In this document: positions 22,082 through 32,254 of the stretch, one piece after another
How positions within the stretch are numbered: position 1 is the first letter of the stretch
Layout: every line of letters begins with the position of its first letter
DNA from: Tricholomella constricta
Lineage: Eukaryota; Basidiomycota; Agaricomycetes; Agaricales; Lyophyllaceae
Direction: 5' to 3'
Length of the DNA: 64,000 nt
Assembly (NCBI GenBank): GCA_013368375.1
Contig: JAACJP010000001.1
Span: forward strand, 620,001 to 684,000
Notes under the pieces: generated by a model
The model's database searches: none
Told to the model about the DNA's origin: nothing
Seen by the model: the letters and a program-made list of their open reading frames with translations, nothing else
Made by a program: the position numbers and the translations under genes

Positions 22082-22220
22082 CAATTTCTATATTATAACT
22101 GTAATATATCCTGTTGCACGCAGGTGGGGTTCATGGACAACTTAAAAGGTCGTTGGCACGTGACAAGCGCGACATCATGATATTTATCCTTTTTGCGATC
22201 AACGCCCAAACTCGAGCCAA

Positions 22221-24428
22221 ATGCAGGTTTCCTCTTCATCGTTAACTCCCACAGCTACCCCTCCTGAGAGTCGACCATATTCTGCGCCAGAAGCTCCGGA
22301 ACACCCTTTGCCGCAGGTCCCATTCTATTCCATCGAATATCCGGGCTATGTTGGTCCCACGTCTGTTCCACTTGCCCTCTCAAATCTAGGAGGCCAGTCC
22401 ACGCTCGATAGTGCTTTCAAACGTGCTGCATCCAAAACAGAAACTTTGATTGAACTCAAGCTGAGGCCAGGCCAACCATTTGCGCACCCTGTCCCTGGAG
22501 ACGTTGTAGCCACAAATAATATTCTCCTGAAAATTGTAAAGAGGCGGCGAAAAAAGAGGCTGAATGGAGAAATGAGCGATGGGGCTGTTGGCGAATACAC
22601 CGCAGAGGCGCTTGGTATCATCCCGAAAACTGCTCGATTTCGAAGTGAGTGCAGACCTAGGTTTTACTGGACCCTCTCTTATGTGTCTAGGCATGGTTGA
22701 CTATCAATACCAACCGGACATGAACGATCCCGTATCGAAGCTTCGCGTCGCAATGGACAATATGGATGGTGAGCCTCGACCTCTGGTCGGCGCATCGATG
22801 TTCACATCTTCAGATCGTTGCAGTCGAAGCGTTACAATCATATGTCATTCCTGAAGAGAAAGCAAACTATATGGTGCCTTGTGAAGGGAGCCCATCTGGC
22901 ACAGACATGGACCTTGATGCTAATCTCGATCCACAATTGACTGGCATTCCTGTCCCTCCACCTCACCCTGAAAGCCATTCCTCCTCCAAACCGGCTATGA
23001 GAAGTAACCTGCGGCTCTTTCCTCCTCCTCTGTTCAGTCGACAAACCATACCACAAGCTTACAAGTCAGCTCTTCTATTACTATTCGATTTGGTCTTATG
23101 GTGAATTTTGGCAGTTTCAAATCCAACACCGCATCCATGGTATCCACATCTGTCGACGAAGAGACGGGCGAGGAGAAGAAGCGGTTAATCAACAGGATGC
23201 GCTGGAAAGGCTACGGCCCTGCGAGTATCATATTCGCTGACGCAATCGTGCGTCCCTACGTTTTAGCAATTCTCATTCAACCGCATCAAACAATCCATTT
23301 ACAGGTCCCAGATAAGCCTCCGCAGGTGGTAGAAGAAGGTCGTGATCTCATTGACCAAAAAATCTTAAAGAAACTAGAAACTGTACGTTTCTACTCCAAT
23401 TTTAGGCACACGGTTTTAAAATACTCTTTTCAGCTTTTTGTTGAGCGCCCAATCTGGACGCGTATGTCTCTTTTCAATCAGCTCCCAGCCAACGAGACGC
23501 GCGAAATCTTGAAGTATGTTTGTTTATAACGACTGATCTTCTGGACGGACATTGACGCAGTCCTAGCTCCAAAGCCCTTCTTCCCCTCGTCTGCTATGTA
23601 TTCCAAGATGGTCCTTGGCGCGACACGCTCGTTCGATTTAGTTACGATCCTCGGAAGGATCGAAGTGCTCGATTGTATGCGCCTCACAATATCTTTTCAC
23701 CGGCGGATCATCAATTTCTTTCAGCTACCAGCGTCTCTATTTCCGAAATGCGAATCATCCCATCGCCCGACCATCCGTTATCACTCGAAGGCAAGACCGT
23801 TCTGCTGCTAACACACAAATTAGAGCAATGGAAGAGGGCACTGAGAAAGAGGCCGACAGGAAGCGAGTATCTCCAAACATGCCATACTCGCAGTATTTTA
23901 ACATGCCTAAAGGAGATCCCACATCTTCGATGGACAGACTGTCACGAAAGAGACGGCCGCCTTTCAACTGTGCGACATCACTGACCCGATGCTCAAGGAG
24001 ATGATTGACGAGCCGGACGATCTTCGAGAAGAATGCAACGTACGTGCAGTGACCAGACATCCGCGTAGTTTGCTTAACAATAAATGGTAGGAACGGGATG
24101 GGTGGTATACTTCACATGCATTTGAGCGGATAAAGACGGTGCTCCGCCACAAGTTTTTCTCACTTCTCGAAGGGCACCCAGTTTCGGACGAAGAGTGCCG
24201 CGCTTTATTAGCGAACAACGAGGGATCGGCGAAAGCAACAATAGCCAACAGAAGCCATAAATTGAGAGCAGGTAAACACAACATGGCAAAGGGTGCGCTA
24301 AGACCAGAGGATGCTGCAGTACGTCGTTTGTCTGCATCAAATCGGAATCTCATCTGACGATACCATAGGCCATGCGCTTGAGAGCCACGTTGGACCGAAA
24401 TGCGAAGACGCTACAGGGTTTACGGTGA
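22221..24428 (+). CDS. TFIIIC subunit tau95 (TFC1/Sfc1/GTF3C5-like)
   Basis: This protein is part of TFIIIC, which binds the A-box of tRNA genes for Pol III. The multi-exon product starts MQVSSSSLTPTATPPESRPY. It has the N-terminal triple-barrel part (VPFYSIEYPGYVGPTSVPLA and LIELKLRPGQPFAHPVPGD), the basic RRRKKRLNG segment, MVDYQYQPDMNDPVSKLR, and a central region with RPIWTRMSLFNQLP and QDGPWRDTLVRFSYDPRKD. The C-terminus has SHIFDGQTVTKETAAFQLCD and GWYTSHAFERIKTVLRHKFF. It ends ATLDRNAKTLQGLR. These blocks occur in the expected order. Introns are about 50 nt. Confidence 0.9.
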
Positions 24429-24654
24429 CGGACGAAGTGTATCTTGGTGAATTTCTCGAGCCAATGACAATATCCTTGCTCGACTAGTAATGCCATGCAT
24501 ATGCGTGTTTTCGAATAGTTTTTTTTGGTGTTTCGTATCGCGATACAGGCACAGTGCGTGCATATGCACAAAATGTCGATGTTGTGCCGTCCTTCTGGCC
24601 ACTCTCCAAAGTCTCCAACACATAAGTCGAACGTCGAGGTGAATTACAGCGCGA

Positions 24655-25060
24655 TCATGATGCTGCTGCGGCTTTTTGCTCTTTGCGTGCTTTGATCTAC
24701 ATCTCCGTCAGCTCGGGTCCAGCCAATGTTAAATCCACGCACCGTGCCAGCAAGAGCGTGCTTGGCGTTGCGGCGGAACTAGAAACGAGAAGACAACGAA
24801 ATGAGTTCCCATTCGCAGATCTGTGGTTCATATGTAGTATACCTTGGCGTCGACCTAGTGAAGCAGTGAAATCAGTTCATGCCATTCATAAACGTGGATT
24901 GCACGTACACCCCTCAACGAACGCGATCGGAAAGACGCAGGCCGCTTGATACCATTCCTATGGGCCTTCTTGGTCTGGTTGTGGTTGGTATGGCTAGAAC
25001 CCTAATGAGCATAGCTTCACACACAAAACAACAGTGGAGACACTTCTTAGATTTGGCCAT
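24655..25060 (-). CDS. RPL29: 60S ribosomal protein eL29
   Basis: The very short, basic ribosomal protein is split over five exons: MAKSKN, HTNHNQTKKAHRNGIKRP, ASFRSRSLRGV, DAKFRRNAKHALAGT and IKARKEQKAAAAS. Intron 1 falls inside the Asn codon after MAKSK. A 12-nt exon (GTC GAC GCC AAG) sits between introns 2 and 3, and a last intron follows LAGT. Total length is about 63 aa, as in other fungi. Intron-dense small ribosomal protein genes are common in basidiomycetes. Confidence 0.9.
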
Positions 25061-25620
25061 GGTGACGTTAAGGACGGTCTTGAACTTGCTGGACTTGTGC
25101 GGGCTTTCCGATTCGAATTTCGCGACGGGGTGCACAGCCACTGTGGCTGGATCAACTGTATAGCTCCGTCCCGATATGGCCAACATTACTGATGACGCGC
25201 GGAGCTTGCCGCCTTCATGACTTTCTGCTCACAGAGCCGTGAATCTCGAACACAGCTCAAGTCGCATTAGTGTTGTTGTGCATATGTTTGATTATATTTT
25301 ACAAGCATCAGCGGCTGTGCTGCCTGAATGCAAGATATATTATAAGAGAAGGTCTTGGAATACTATATTAGTAGTGAAATAATCATCTTCAAAGAGAACA
25401 CAGAAATTTCTCCGTGATGGACACGTGAAAGAGCTGTATATAACTGTCCATGTGCAAAGACTTCAAGAACAGTTTTATCTGGGTCTGTCCCACACAACCG
25501 TGAAAAGTAGTTGCATATGCAAGACAAACAGGAAATTGTAATTGAAAGACAGTCCAGCTAGCACGGTGAGATGTGAATTGAAACATGATGTGAGGGATGG
25601 GATGCACTATGGGGTCTGAT
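25061..25620. other. Upstream of RPL29, edge of the repeat island
   Basis: The 560 nt contain no supported gene. The sequence becomes AT-richer from about 25250. Confidence 0.4.
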
Positions 25621-25623
25621 AAG

Positions 25624-25850
25624 GTTGAAAATCAACAAGGATTAGATTGAAAAGCAACATGTAACCTAGCATAGGTTACTAGGTAGGTTGGTTAGGATCA
25701 ACCTATGATCAACCTACACCGTAGGTTGATGGTAGAGGTTGAATAACAACCTATTCTTGAGTGATTATTTCGCGAAGATTTACATGAGAGAATGGCCCTC
25801 AGACATCAACCTACCACTGGTTGTTCAGCACATTTCAACACATCAACATC
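25624..25850. repeat. Cluster of AGGTTGAA / CAACCTA motifs (left)
   Basis: Short motifs of the type AGGTTGA, TAGGTTG and their complement CAACCTA occur many times in both orientations in about 200 nt. Several form small palindromes. The same motif family recurs at 30478-30665, on the far side of the mobile island. Confidence 0.6.
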
Positions 25851-26243
25851 TTTATTCATTCTCTATATAGAATGAACGAGCTATGGTGCCGGGCGCCTAG
25901 AGGCCGCTACTTTTGTACAAGCACCAAGCAGCTATTATTGAGTAAGCATTTCTCACCATTTTCTTAGTTTTCACAGAAATGCTTGAATTGATGAGAGGAA
26001 CAAAAGTATCACAGCGAAAAGTCAGGAGATACGGCTGAGGGGAATTGAAGATGATTGTTAGAATTCCCACCAATTTCACAATGAATACCTGCGACACGAT
26101 TTCCCAAACAGATATTCTTGTGAATTTTGAGAAGCTAAGAATTCGCTGAAAATTCTCTCGCAAGATCTGTATAGATCTGTCTAAATAGCGATGACACAGT
26201 TTAAATTCTTTCCCAGTTGAAATTGTCGGTCTCCTCCTGCCAC

Positions 26244-26650
26244 GATGTTCATCGGAAAGGACGACGATCACAATGTTAAGCTCGACAGCAACACTCTTTC
26301 ATGCATTGATCATCAAGGTGCAATGTGCGTTGTCACTTTCATTACAAGGCTACATGCTTGACTATATGTACTTGTACAGGCTGGACAGAAAGACCTTTGC
26401 GACGATGATGATAAACTTCAATACGGGGTTTTCGGTAAGCCCACAAATAACTCAGCCAATGTTCTTCCTCATTCATGATCTCGATTTCAGGATCAACTAT
26501 GGGAATCCGTTTCGTTACCCCAGAGCTTCACGCTATCGAGATCTGACGTCTGATGCGGAATATTATATCAGGTATTTTCCGGCTTTTTTTCACTGCTCGG
26601 GATTGACTATTTATTCAGTTTTCAGGTGCTCTAATATATTCAGTAAAAAG
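26244..26650 (+). pseudogene. Decayed spliced coding region, unknown family
   Basis: Exon-like stretches with good splice sites read MFIGKDDDHNVKLDSNTLSC, AGQKDLCDDDDKLQYGVF, then DQLWESVSLPQSFTLSRSDV followed directly by a stop. A last piece reads ALIYSVKRAVQEEG. Donor and acceptor pairs are well formed, but the frame is broken. It lies inside the inverted-repeat element and may be a captured host gene fragment. Confidence 0.3.
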
Positions 26651-27637
26651 AGCGGTTCAAGAAGAGGGAATGTAGACAGCGAGGCCTGGGCAGCATCGAC
26701 GGAATTGGCTGAACATCGAGGTCTCGAGGGATGGACAGCAATTGTTATTTTGTATTCATACGCATATATCTACCCAGTGATGATGACAAATGCTATGTAC
26801 ATTGAATCCTAACAATTTGCCCACATGAGATTTGAAGGAAACTGGAAAGAAATCATCGGTATATTGTGAAGCCAATTGAAGGGACATTGAGAGGAATTCC
26901 TGTAAATCCACCTCATTATCTCCAAGTCATAATCCTTGTGATATTCATTGGAATTTGTTGGATATTCTTTCCAATTTCCCACAATTTACTAATCGTAAAT
27001 TTTTGGACTTTACGCTGTGTATTAGATGGTTTGTCAATATTCTCAAAACTGACAGAGTTATAAAATTTGGTCCCTTCAGGTTGGCCACATTACTATATAT
27101 GGATAGATTTGTCACATAACAGTCACACTGAAGGCAAAGGTCAATAAAAAAATCAACAAAGAATACTAAAAGTGTTCCTCCCATTCAATAATGATTCAAT
27201 ATTTCAACCCAGGAGAACATGTTTTGCTTTGTTTATTGATACTTTGACTGAAAATATTGAACTTTGCCACCAGTGTCATGTTTTGTCACCCCAGGTCACT
27301 ACCTTCAAGTCGAAATAGACAGTGAGCACACAGACTTTAGGACATCCAAAGTGTAAATTTTAAGGTGCCAGCATATCCTGATCAACCTCCATAGACAACT
27401 TTGCGAAAATCTCAAAGAATCTTTTTTTGTCGGTCGCTGATATGCACCCTTCGTGGCTAGTCACCGACCGGCCTTCCGACCACAATAAACCGCTCAGAAG
27501 CGCCCCTGACGACACCGACCGACTCACCAACCTATCGCGACTTGCTCAGATCGGCCGACCTTCCTCCGGCCTTCAGGGTTCGAAATACCCACACAATCAA
27601 ACCAGCGACAGCGCACGTTCGTCGGTCAGGCATCAAC

Positions 27638-28474
27638 TGTTGGAAACCAGTCCTCCAACAGTACATCGAAACCATCCTGAAACAGTTCAAGATGGACCAG
27701 TGCAAGCCTCACTAGCTCCCGATGGTTCCCGGACTTGTCCTATCGAAGGATGATGGCCCGCAGACGAAGGAGGAGAAGAAGGACATGGAGAATGTTCCCT
27801 ATCGCGAACTAGTTGATGCACTTACGTGGATTTCGCTCATCGCGCGCCCCGACATTGGTTTTGCTAGTCGGTATCTCGGCCAGTTCAATTCTAATCCTGG
27901 AAAATCACACTGGAAGGCTGTGCTACACGTACTTCGTTACCTTTCTGGTACCCGGTCTATGTGTCTGGTGCTAGGGACAAAAGCGAAAAATCCACTGGAA
28001 TTGGTAGGATTCACGGACTCTGATTGGGCTCGCGACGTCGATGACCACCGCTCAATCACTGGATCTGTCTTTCAACTCGGAGGCCAGACTGTCGCTTATG
28101 GCAGCAAGAAGCAGATCACTGTCGCGACGTCCTCAACTGAAGGTGAATATATGGCCGCGTTGTACACTGTCAAACTCGGGCTATGGCTTCTTCAACTCCT
28201 CGAAGAACTCGGCCGTCCGATGATGACATCCACCACCATTTTCATCGACAACACAGCTACCATTAACCTCTCGAAGGATGCGCGCTATCACCCGCGGACA
28301 AAACACATCGATGTCCAACACCACTTCATCCGGGAACGCGTTGCCGATGAGACCTTCCAGCTCGAACACCTCTCCACTTCCGAAATGGTCGCTGATATAC
28401 TAACCAAGCCCCTCGCCGTGACTCCCTTCGAATACCATCGTGATAAACTCGGACTCCACGATCCTTCGGACTGA
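27638..28474 (+). pseudogene. Truncated Ty1/copia polyprotein (RT end and RNase H)
   Basis: The 3' end of a copia pol gene is present. After the end of reverse transcriptase (QQYIETILKQFKMDQCK) there is an in-frame TAG at 27713-27715. The frame then runs from MVPGLVLSKDDGPQ through YRELVDALTWISLIARPDIG, ELVGFTDSDWARDVDDHRS, SSTEGEYMAALYT, TTIFIDNTATINLSKDARYH and TKHIDVQHHFIRERVADE to MVADILTKPLAV. This is the standard RNase H region. Gag, protease, integrase and most of RT are missing. The left edge is fused to the first 17 nt of the LTR. Confidence 0.88.
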
Positions 28475-28481
28475 GGGGGTG

Positions 28482-29103
28482 TGTTGGAAACCAGTCCTAC
28501 ACGTATGTTCGATACGTTCTCGTCTCTCGCTTTCCTTTCAAGTAATCTAATCTAATCTCGATAACACGTGCCACGTACATACACGCAGCTACCACGCTAC
28601 CTCACCCTCAGTCTCTACGACACGACTGAGGGTAAGCTATCGCATTCCTTACTGTACCTACCACTCATACTGATCATTCCTTACCAGACTTAGTGTCTAT
28701 TATATAGGTACATTTAATATATGAGTCTCTACGACACGACTGAGGACTTAGTGTCTATTATATAGCCCCGTACTTTCCATCATCAACGACCAACCGGGTA
28801 CACTACCAATGACACGTTTGCCGGCTCGCCCTTCTGTCTCCTATTCACAATACAGACCCGCTGGCCTCACGGAGCTCCGCAAAACCCAACTTCACTAACC
28901 CATACCCGATCCGATACTACTAACCAATCAATGACGAGCCATACCGACCATTCTACCAGCAAACGAGTCGCGCGGTACTTGAAACACCTGCATGGTCGCG
29001 CTAAGGGTCAATAATCTTAACTTGCCATATAAACACACCCATGTAGTACATACAAACCCCCAGTGAATTACAGCCCGTATTTTCCCTCATATTCAGAGTT
29101 AAC
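28482..29103 (+). mobile_element. 3' LTR of the copia element (right end uncertain)
   Basis: A purine tract GAGGGGGTG (28473-28481) follows the RNase H stop and is followed by TGTTGGAAACCAGTCCT, the expected PPT and LTR start. A matching terminal TTAACA occurs at 29098-29103, giving a TGTT...AACA repeat of about 620 bp. Similarity to a second copy near 30936 continues beyond that point, so the true end may be further right. Confidence 0.55.
28610..28765 (+). repeat. Short interspersed duplications inside the LTR
   Basis: A 22-nt block occurs at 28610-28631 and 28724-28745. A 21-nt block ending TATTATATAG occurs at 28687-28707 and 28745-28765. The second copies are joined end to end. Confidence 0.75.
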
Positions 29104-29160
29104 AGCTCAAGAACCGTCCCCGTCATACAAACTCATCGCAAACTGTCGCTGTCGTCGTAA
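29040..29160 (+). repeat. Diverged repeat, copy 1
   Basis: The stretch starting CATGTAGTA and including AATTACAG, GAGTTAACAGCTCAA and ACTCATCGCAAAC is similar to 30936-31085. Copy 2 has small insertions. It probably derives from LTR sequence. Confidence 0.55.
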
Positions 29161-29845
29161 AACCCGTAACCACCGTCTCTGTCAGCCCATACTCGTCGCC
29201 TGAACCCGTGAGTTCTCCGTATTAACCTCGTTCGTCTCGTTGTCGCGCAACCAACACCAAAAGTCGCGCCGCCGACCCGTTCCAACTGGGAACGATCACA
29301 TACTATCGCATCGTCGTCGGTTCGACTAATTACAAGTCGGATCGTCTTTACCTTCATCAAACCACCCTTTCAACCCTGCACACTCGCGTGTTTGGGAACT
29401 TTTAGCACTTCCCCCTATAGCTGTTAGTTGTTTTGTTATTGTGCACAGCACCCTACAGGCCTTCTAGCTCTATCATCACACTCCCCAAGTTGGCCGCTGT
29501 ACAAAAGTAGCGGCCTCTAGGCACCCGGCACCAATAAGGTCTACTTCTATCTGTAATTGCTCACTTGTTGCCATCTGGCACCCTTCCAACCACGCACTGC
29601 AGACATGTAATGTCTACAACATGTGTTGCCTCTAGCCTTGAGTAAAAGCAAAAATCGAGGCCATGGATTGTCACACTATTGTCGAGGACACATGTTTGAA
29701 TGGAAGCCATGATGATCATTGTTAGCAAGGTTAGTCCAAGTTCTGGACATGGTTCCAAGAAGTGGATGAGGTAGATATGGTGTAACTGTCTATACAGTGC
29801 CTTTGATGGGAAAAGCCTTGGAGCAAAATTCCTGCTACAGATAAG

Positions 29846-30328
29846 GTGCAGTTCTTTGCTGTCATGAGTGTCCTGCATTACTGTAATGATTGGAGAAACA
29901 ACTCATTTCAGTACAGTGCCACAAGCACCATCTGTTTCTTGCCAAATTCCACAATGACTGGGCTACTGAGGCCATGGTTCAGTACTTTGAAAACAAATGG
30001 TGCACCAGCTACAAAAAAGGAAGATTCAAGGTTCTCGAAAAATATGCTTACTTGGCTGGAAATTCTGCAAGGCATGATCCATCTGCATCCCAGAAACCAA
30101 GAGCATCTACTGTTCAAGATGCATGCCAGAAAGTGGCCAAGAAGGCCAGACACGAGGCCAGGAGGCAGGAGCGGCATGGCAGCAGCAACAGTGAGACTAA
30201 ACAACCAGAATTTATTAAGGGCTCATCCCAGGATGGGGATGGGGCTGGGGCTAGAGATGGAAATGGAGATGGAGAGGAAGATGAAGAGATGGATTACCAG
30301 GATGAGGAGTGAGTGTTTGAGCACTTGA
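29846..30328 (+). CDS. Fragment of a mobile-island protein, unknown family
   Basis: Two overlapping frames are open here. The more protein-like one (29890-30312) reads HLFLAKFHNDWATEAMVQYF, then a basic KKARHEARRQERHG segment and an acidic Gly/Asp/Glu tail ending DEEMDYQDEE. The first block resembles the C-terminal part of large Agaricomycete proteins linked to transposons, but I cannot name the family. The start is not a credible gene start, so it is probably the last exon of a decayed gene. Confidence 0.3.
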   Translation: MQFFAVMSVLHYCNDWRNNSFQYSATSTICFLPNSTMTGLLRPWFSTLKTNGAPATKKEDSRFSKNMLTWLEILQGMIHLHPRNQEHLLFKMHARKWPRRPDTRPGGRSGMAAATVRLNNQNLLRAHPRMGMGLGLEMEMEMERKMKRWITRMRSECLST

Positions 30329-30477
30329 GGACTGGCGTTGGCTGTCGAGCCCGTCAACAAGCAGGGTGCAAATTTGGTTCCATGAGATTGCATGGTGCTT
30401 ATATAACAATAACATATGCATGTGTTGAATATTTCCAAATTAGGCCATTTTGGAGTGCTCACACTTATTGAATGAAA

Positions 30478-30665
30478 TTCAACCTGTATATGAACCTACA
30501 ATTGAGTAGAATTCAACCTGAGAAAACAACCTAAAAGAATAACCAAAACTTGGTTGTTTATTGGCCTCATATTCGCAGGATTTGTTATAGGTTGAAAGTG
30601 GTCGATTTTGGGTGAAATACAACCTACGGGCCCTTGGGTTGAATATACAACCTATTAGGTTGAAA
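30478..30665. repeat. Cluster of AGGTTGAA / TTCAACCT motifs (right)
   Basis: At least eight copies of TTCAACCT, CAACCTA or AGGTTGAA occur in both orientations, spaced 20-30 nt apart. It mirrors the cluster at 25624-25850. Confidence 0.6.
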
Positions 30666-30935
30666 AATACAGAAAATTATGACACCAACAGATAGGATCA
30701 GGCTTATATTTCTAGAGGTCATGAGGTAATTGGGTAAGAGGATTTGGAGGTGGGGAAAAGTGGGAGCAAAAGTGTGGTAAGGTCGTTGTCGATGCCTCAT
30801 ATTTATAGGCGCGACGACATTGGGTTCAACCAATGAGAAGAAGGATTATTTACTGTGATTTAGTTCTTGATTTGTTCACAAATTGAGAACCCAACCATTG
30901 GTTGGTTTCAGAATCTGGTCACGCGGGCTTACAAC

Positions 30936-31085
30936 CATGTAGTAAACATGTGCCCCCAGTTAATTACAGTCCATATTATCCCTCAACTTAGAGTTAACAG
31001 CTCAAAAACCTTTGTTCCTCATTGTCTCGGAGTCGTTCTGATCGTAAAGCTCATCGCAAACTCATCACAAACCGTCGCTCTCATC
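30936..31085 (+). repeat. Diverged repeat, copy 2
   Basis: This copy is similar to 29040-29160, including GAGTTAACAGCTCAA and CATCGCAAAC. It may be a decayed solo LTR. Confidence 0.5.
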
Positions 31086-31099
31086 AATAATACAGATTC

Positions 31100-32254
31100 T
31101 TGGTTTCTGCAAGCTCAGCAGGCTGATCTCCTACAGATATTTCACTTAAGGTTACACAAATATTGATATTTTATAATGCTTGCCTGACATGCGATTTCAA
31201 TAACTCAGAAACATTTTGCAGCTATTTCCCAATATCCCACACAAGATCAAGGGACTTAGTGTGCGGAATTTACGGACGTTTGGCCTATGGGAAAAACGGA
31301 GCCGGCACCTGCCGTGATCCGACGGCGATCGTTTGTCACGTGACCCCGCGCCCCTGCGCGGAAAGCGCTCGCCTCGCTCCCTCCTGCCCGCGGCGCGCCC
31401 TGTAGCTCCTCTGGTGCACGAAAAAAAAAATCGTCGCTGCGCAGCACCTCCCTGAGCTCCCTGAGCATACCTGAGAATGGATATACCTAGCTTAAAAGCA
31501 TCTGAAATTGATTTTGTTCTACAAGGGGTGCTCCTCTACTATGATTGAAGACAGTTTACAGTCCTTTAAATGTACATATGAGCAAAAAAGCAACCCAGCA
31601 CACCTGAAACCTCCCACAGGCATGTCCAGGAGGCAAATGCACTGTAATGAGAGCCTATGGTCCTGCTATTGACTGCTATATGAGCCAGAAGTGGTCATTA
31701 AGTTCTGAAAAAGGGGGCTAAGTGCTCATAAGTACATAATGTCAAGGTCTTTGGCCAACATCTGACATGGTTGCCGGTATAGTGCAACAAGTATTTGACT
31801 AAGATTTCTTGTTACAATAGTATCTTTCAGGTCTTTGTGCTGGTGGCATGAGCTTTACTTACTTACTCAGCTGTTTTGTTGGTCTTGCAGGTGAACTGTG
31901 ACATTGACCCAATTTCGGCAGGCTGTGAACCCATGAATTGATTTAATTGGCACAGTAATAGAAGTGGGTGCACAGTGCATCCTCTTACAATGTCATTGAC
32001 ATTGCTTGCAAAGTGCTTTGGATGTGCAGGAGAGTGAATTGACTGAATGTAGCTGTTGGACAACGGGATGGGCGACCATGTAGGTTGAAGAGTGGTGCCT
32101 AAGACGGCCTGTGAAATTGATCGGCCCCGATTGGCTGCGACGACGGTCCGACAAAACCGATTATGTTCCGTTGCCGTTCGGCCGATAAGGATTCCGAGCC
32201 GCCGATCCAAAGTCATTTAAATACTCGGTCTGACAACTACCAACTCGTCTACAG
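31100..32254. other. Non-coding tail of the repeat island and LEU1 upstream region
   Basis: No coding sequence was recognised. A GC-rich block at about 31290-31460 contains CACGTGAC and an A-run (31421-31429). After it, the sequence is AT-rich with no gene features up to about 32040. The last 200 nt before LEU1 are GC-rich and promoter-like. Confidence 0.4.

Larger units (their letters stand above)
25884..29533. mobile_element. Element bounded by 36-nt inverted repeats, with nested copia
   Basis: 25884-25919 and 29498-29533 are inverted copies of one 36-nt sequence with one mismatch. The ends read TGGTGCC and GGCACCA facing outward. Such termini suggest a DNA transposon or non-autonomous derivative of 3.65 kb. 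No transposase could be read inside. The right half is filled by a Ty1/copia remnant. I did not find a convincing target-site duplication next to the repeats. Confidence 0.5.

Noticed and set aside
31256..31468. 70-codon minus-strand frame in a GC-rich block
   Set aside because: It is short, Arg/Ala/Gly-rich and without homology or splice context; GC content explains it.
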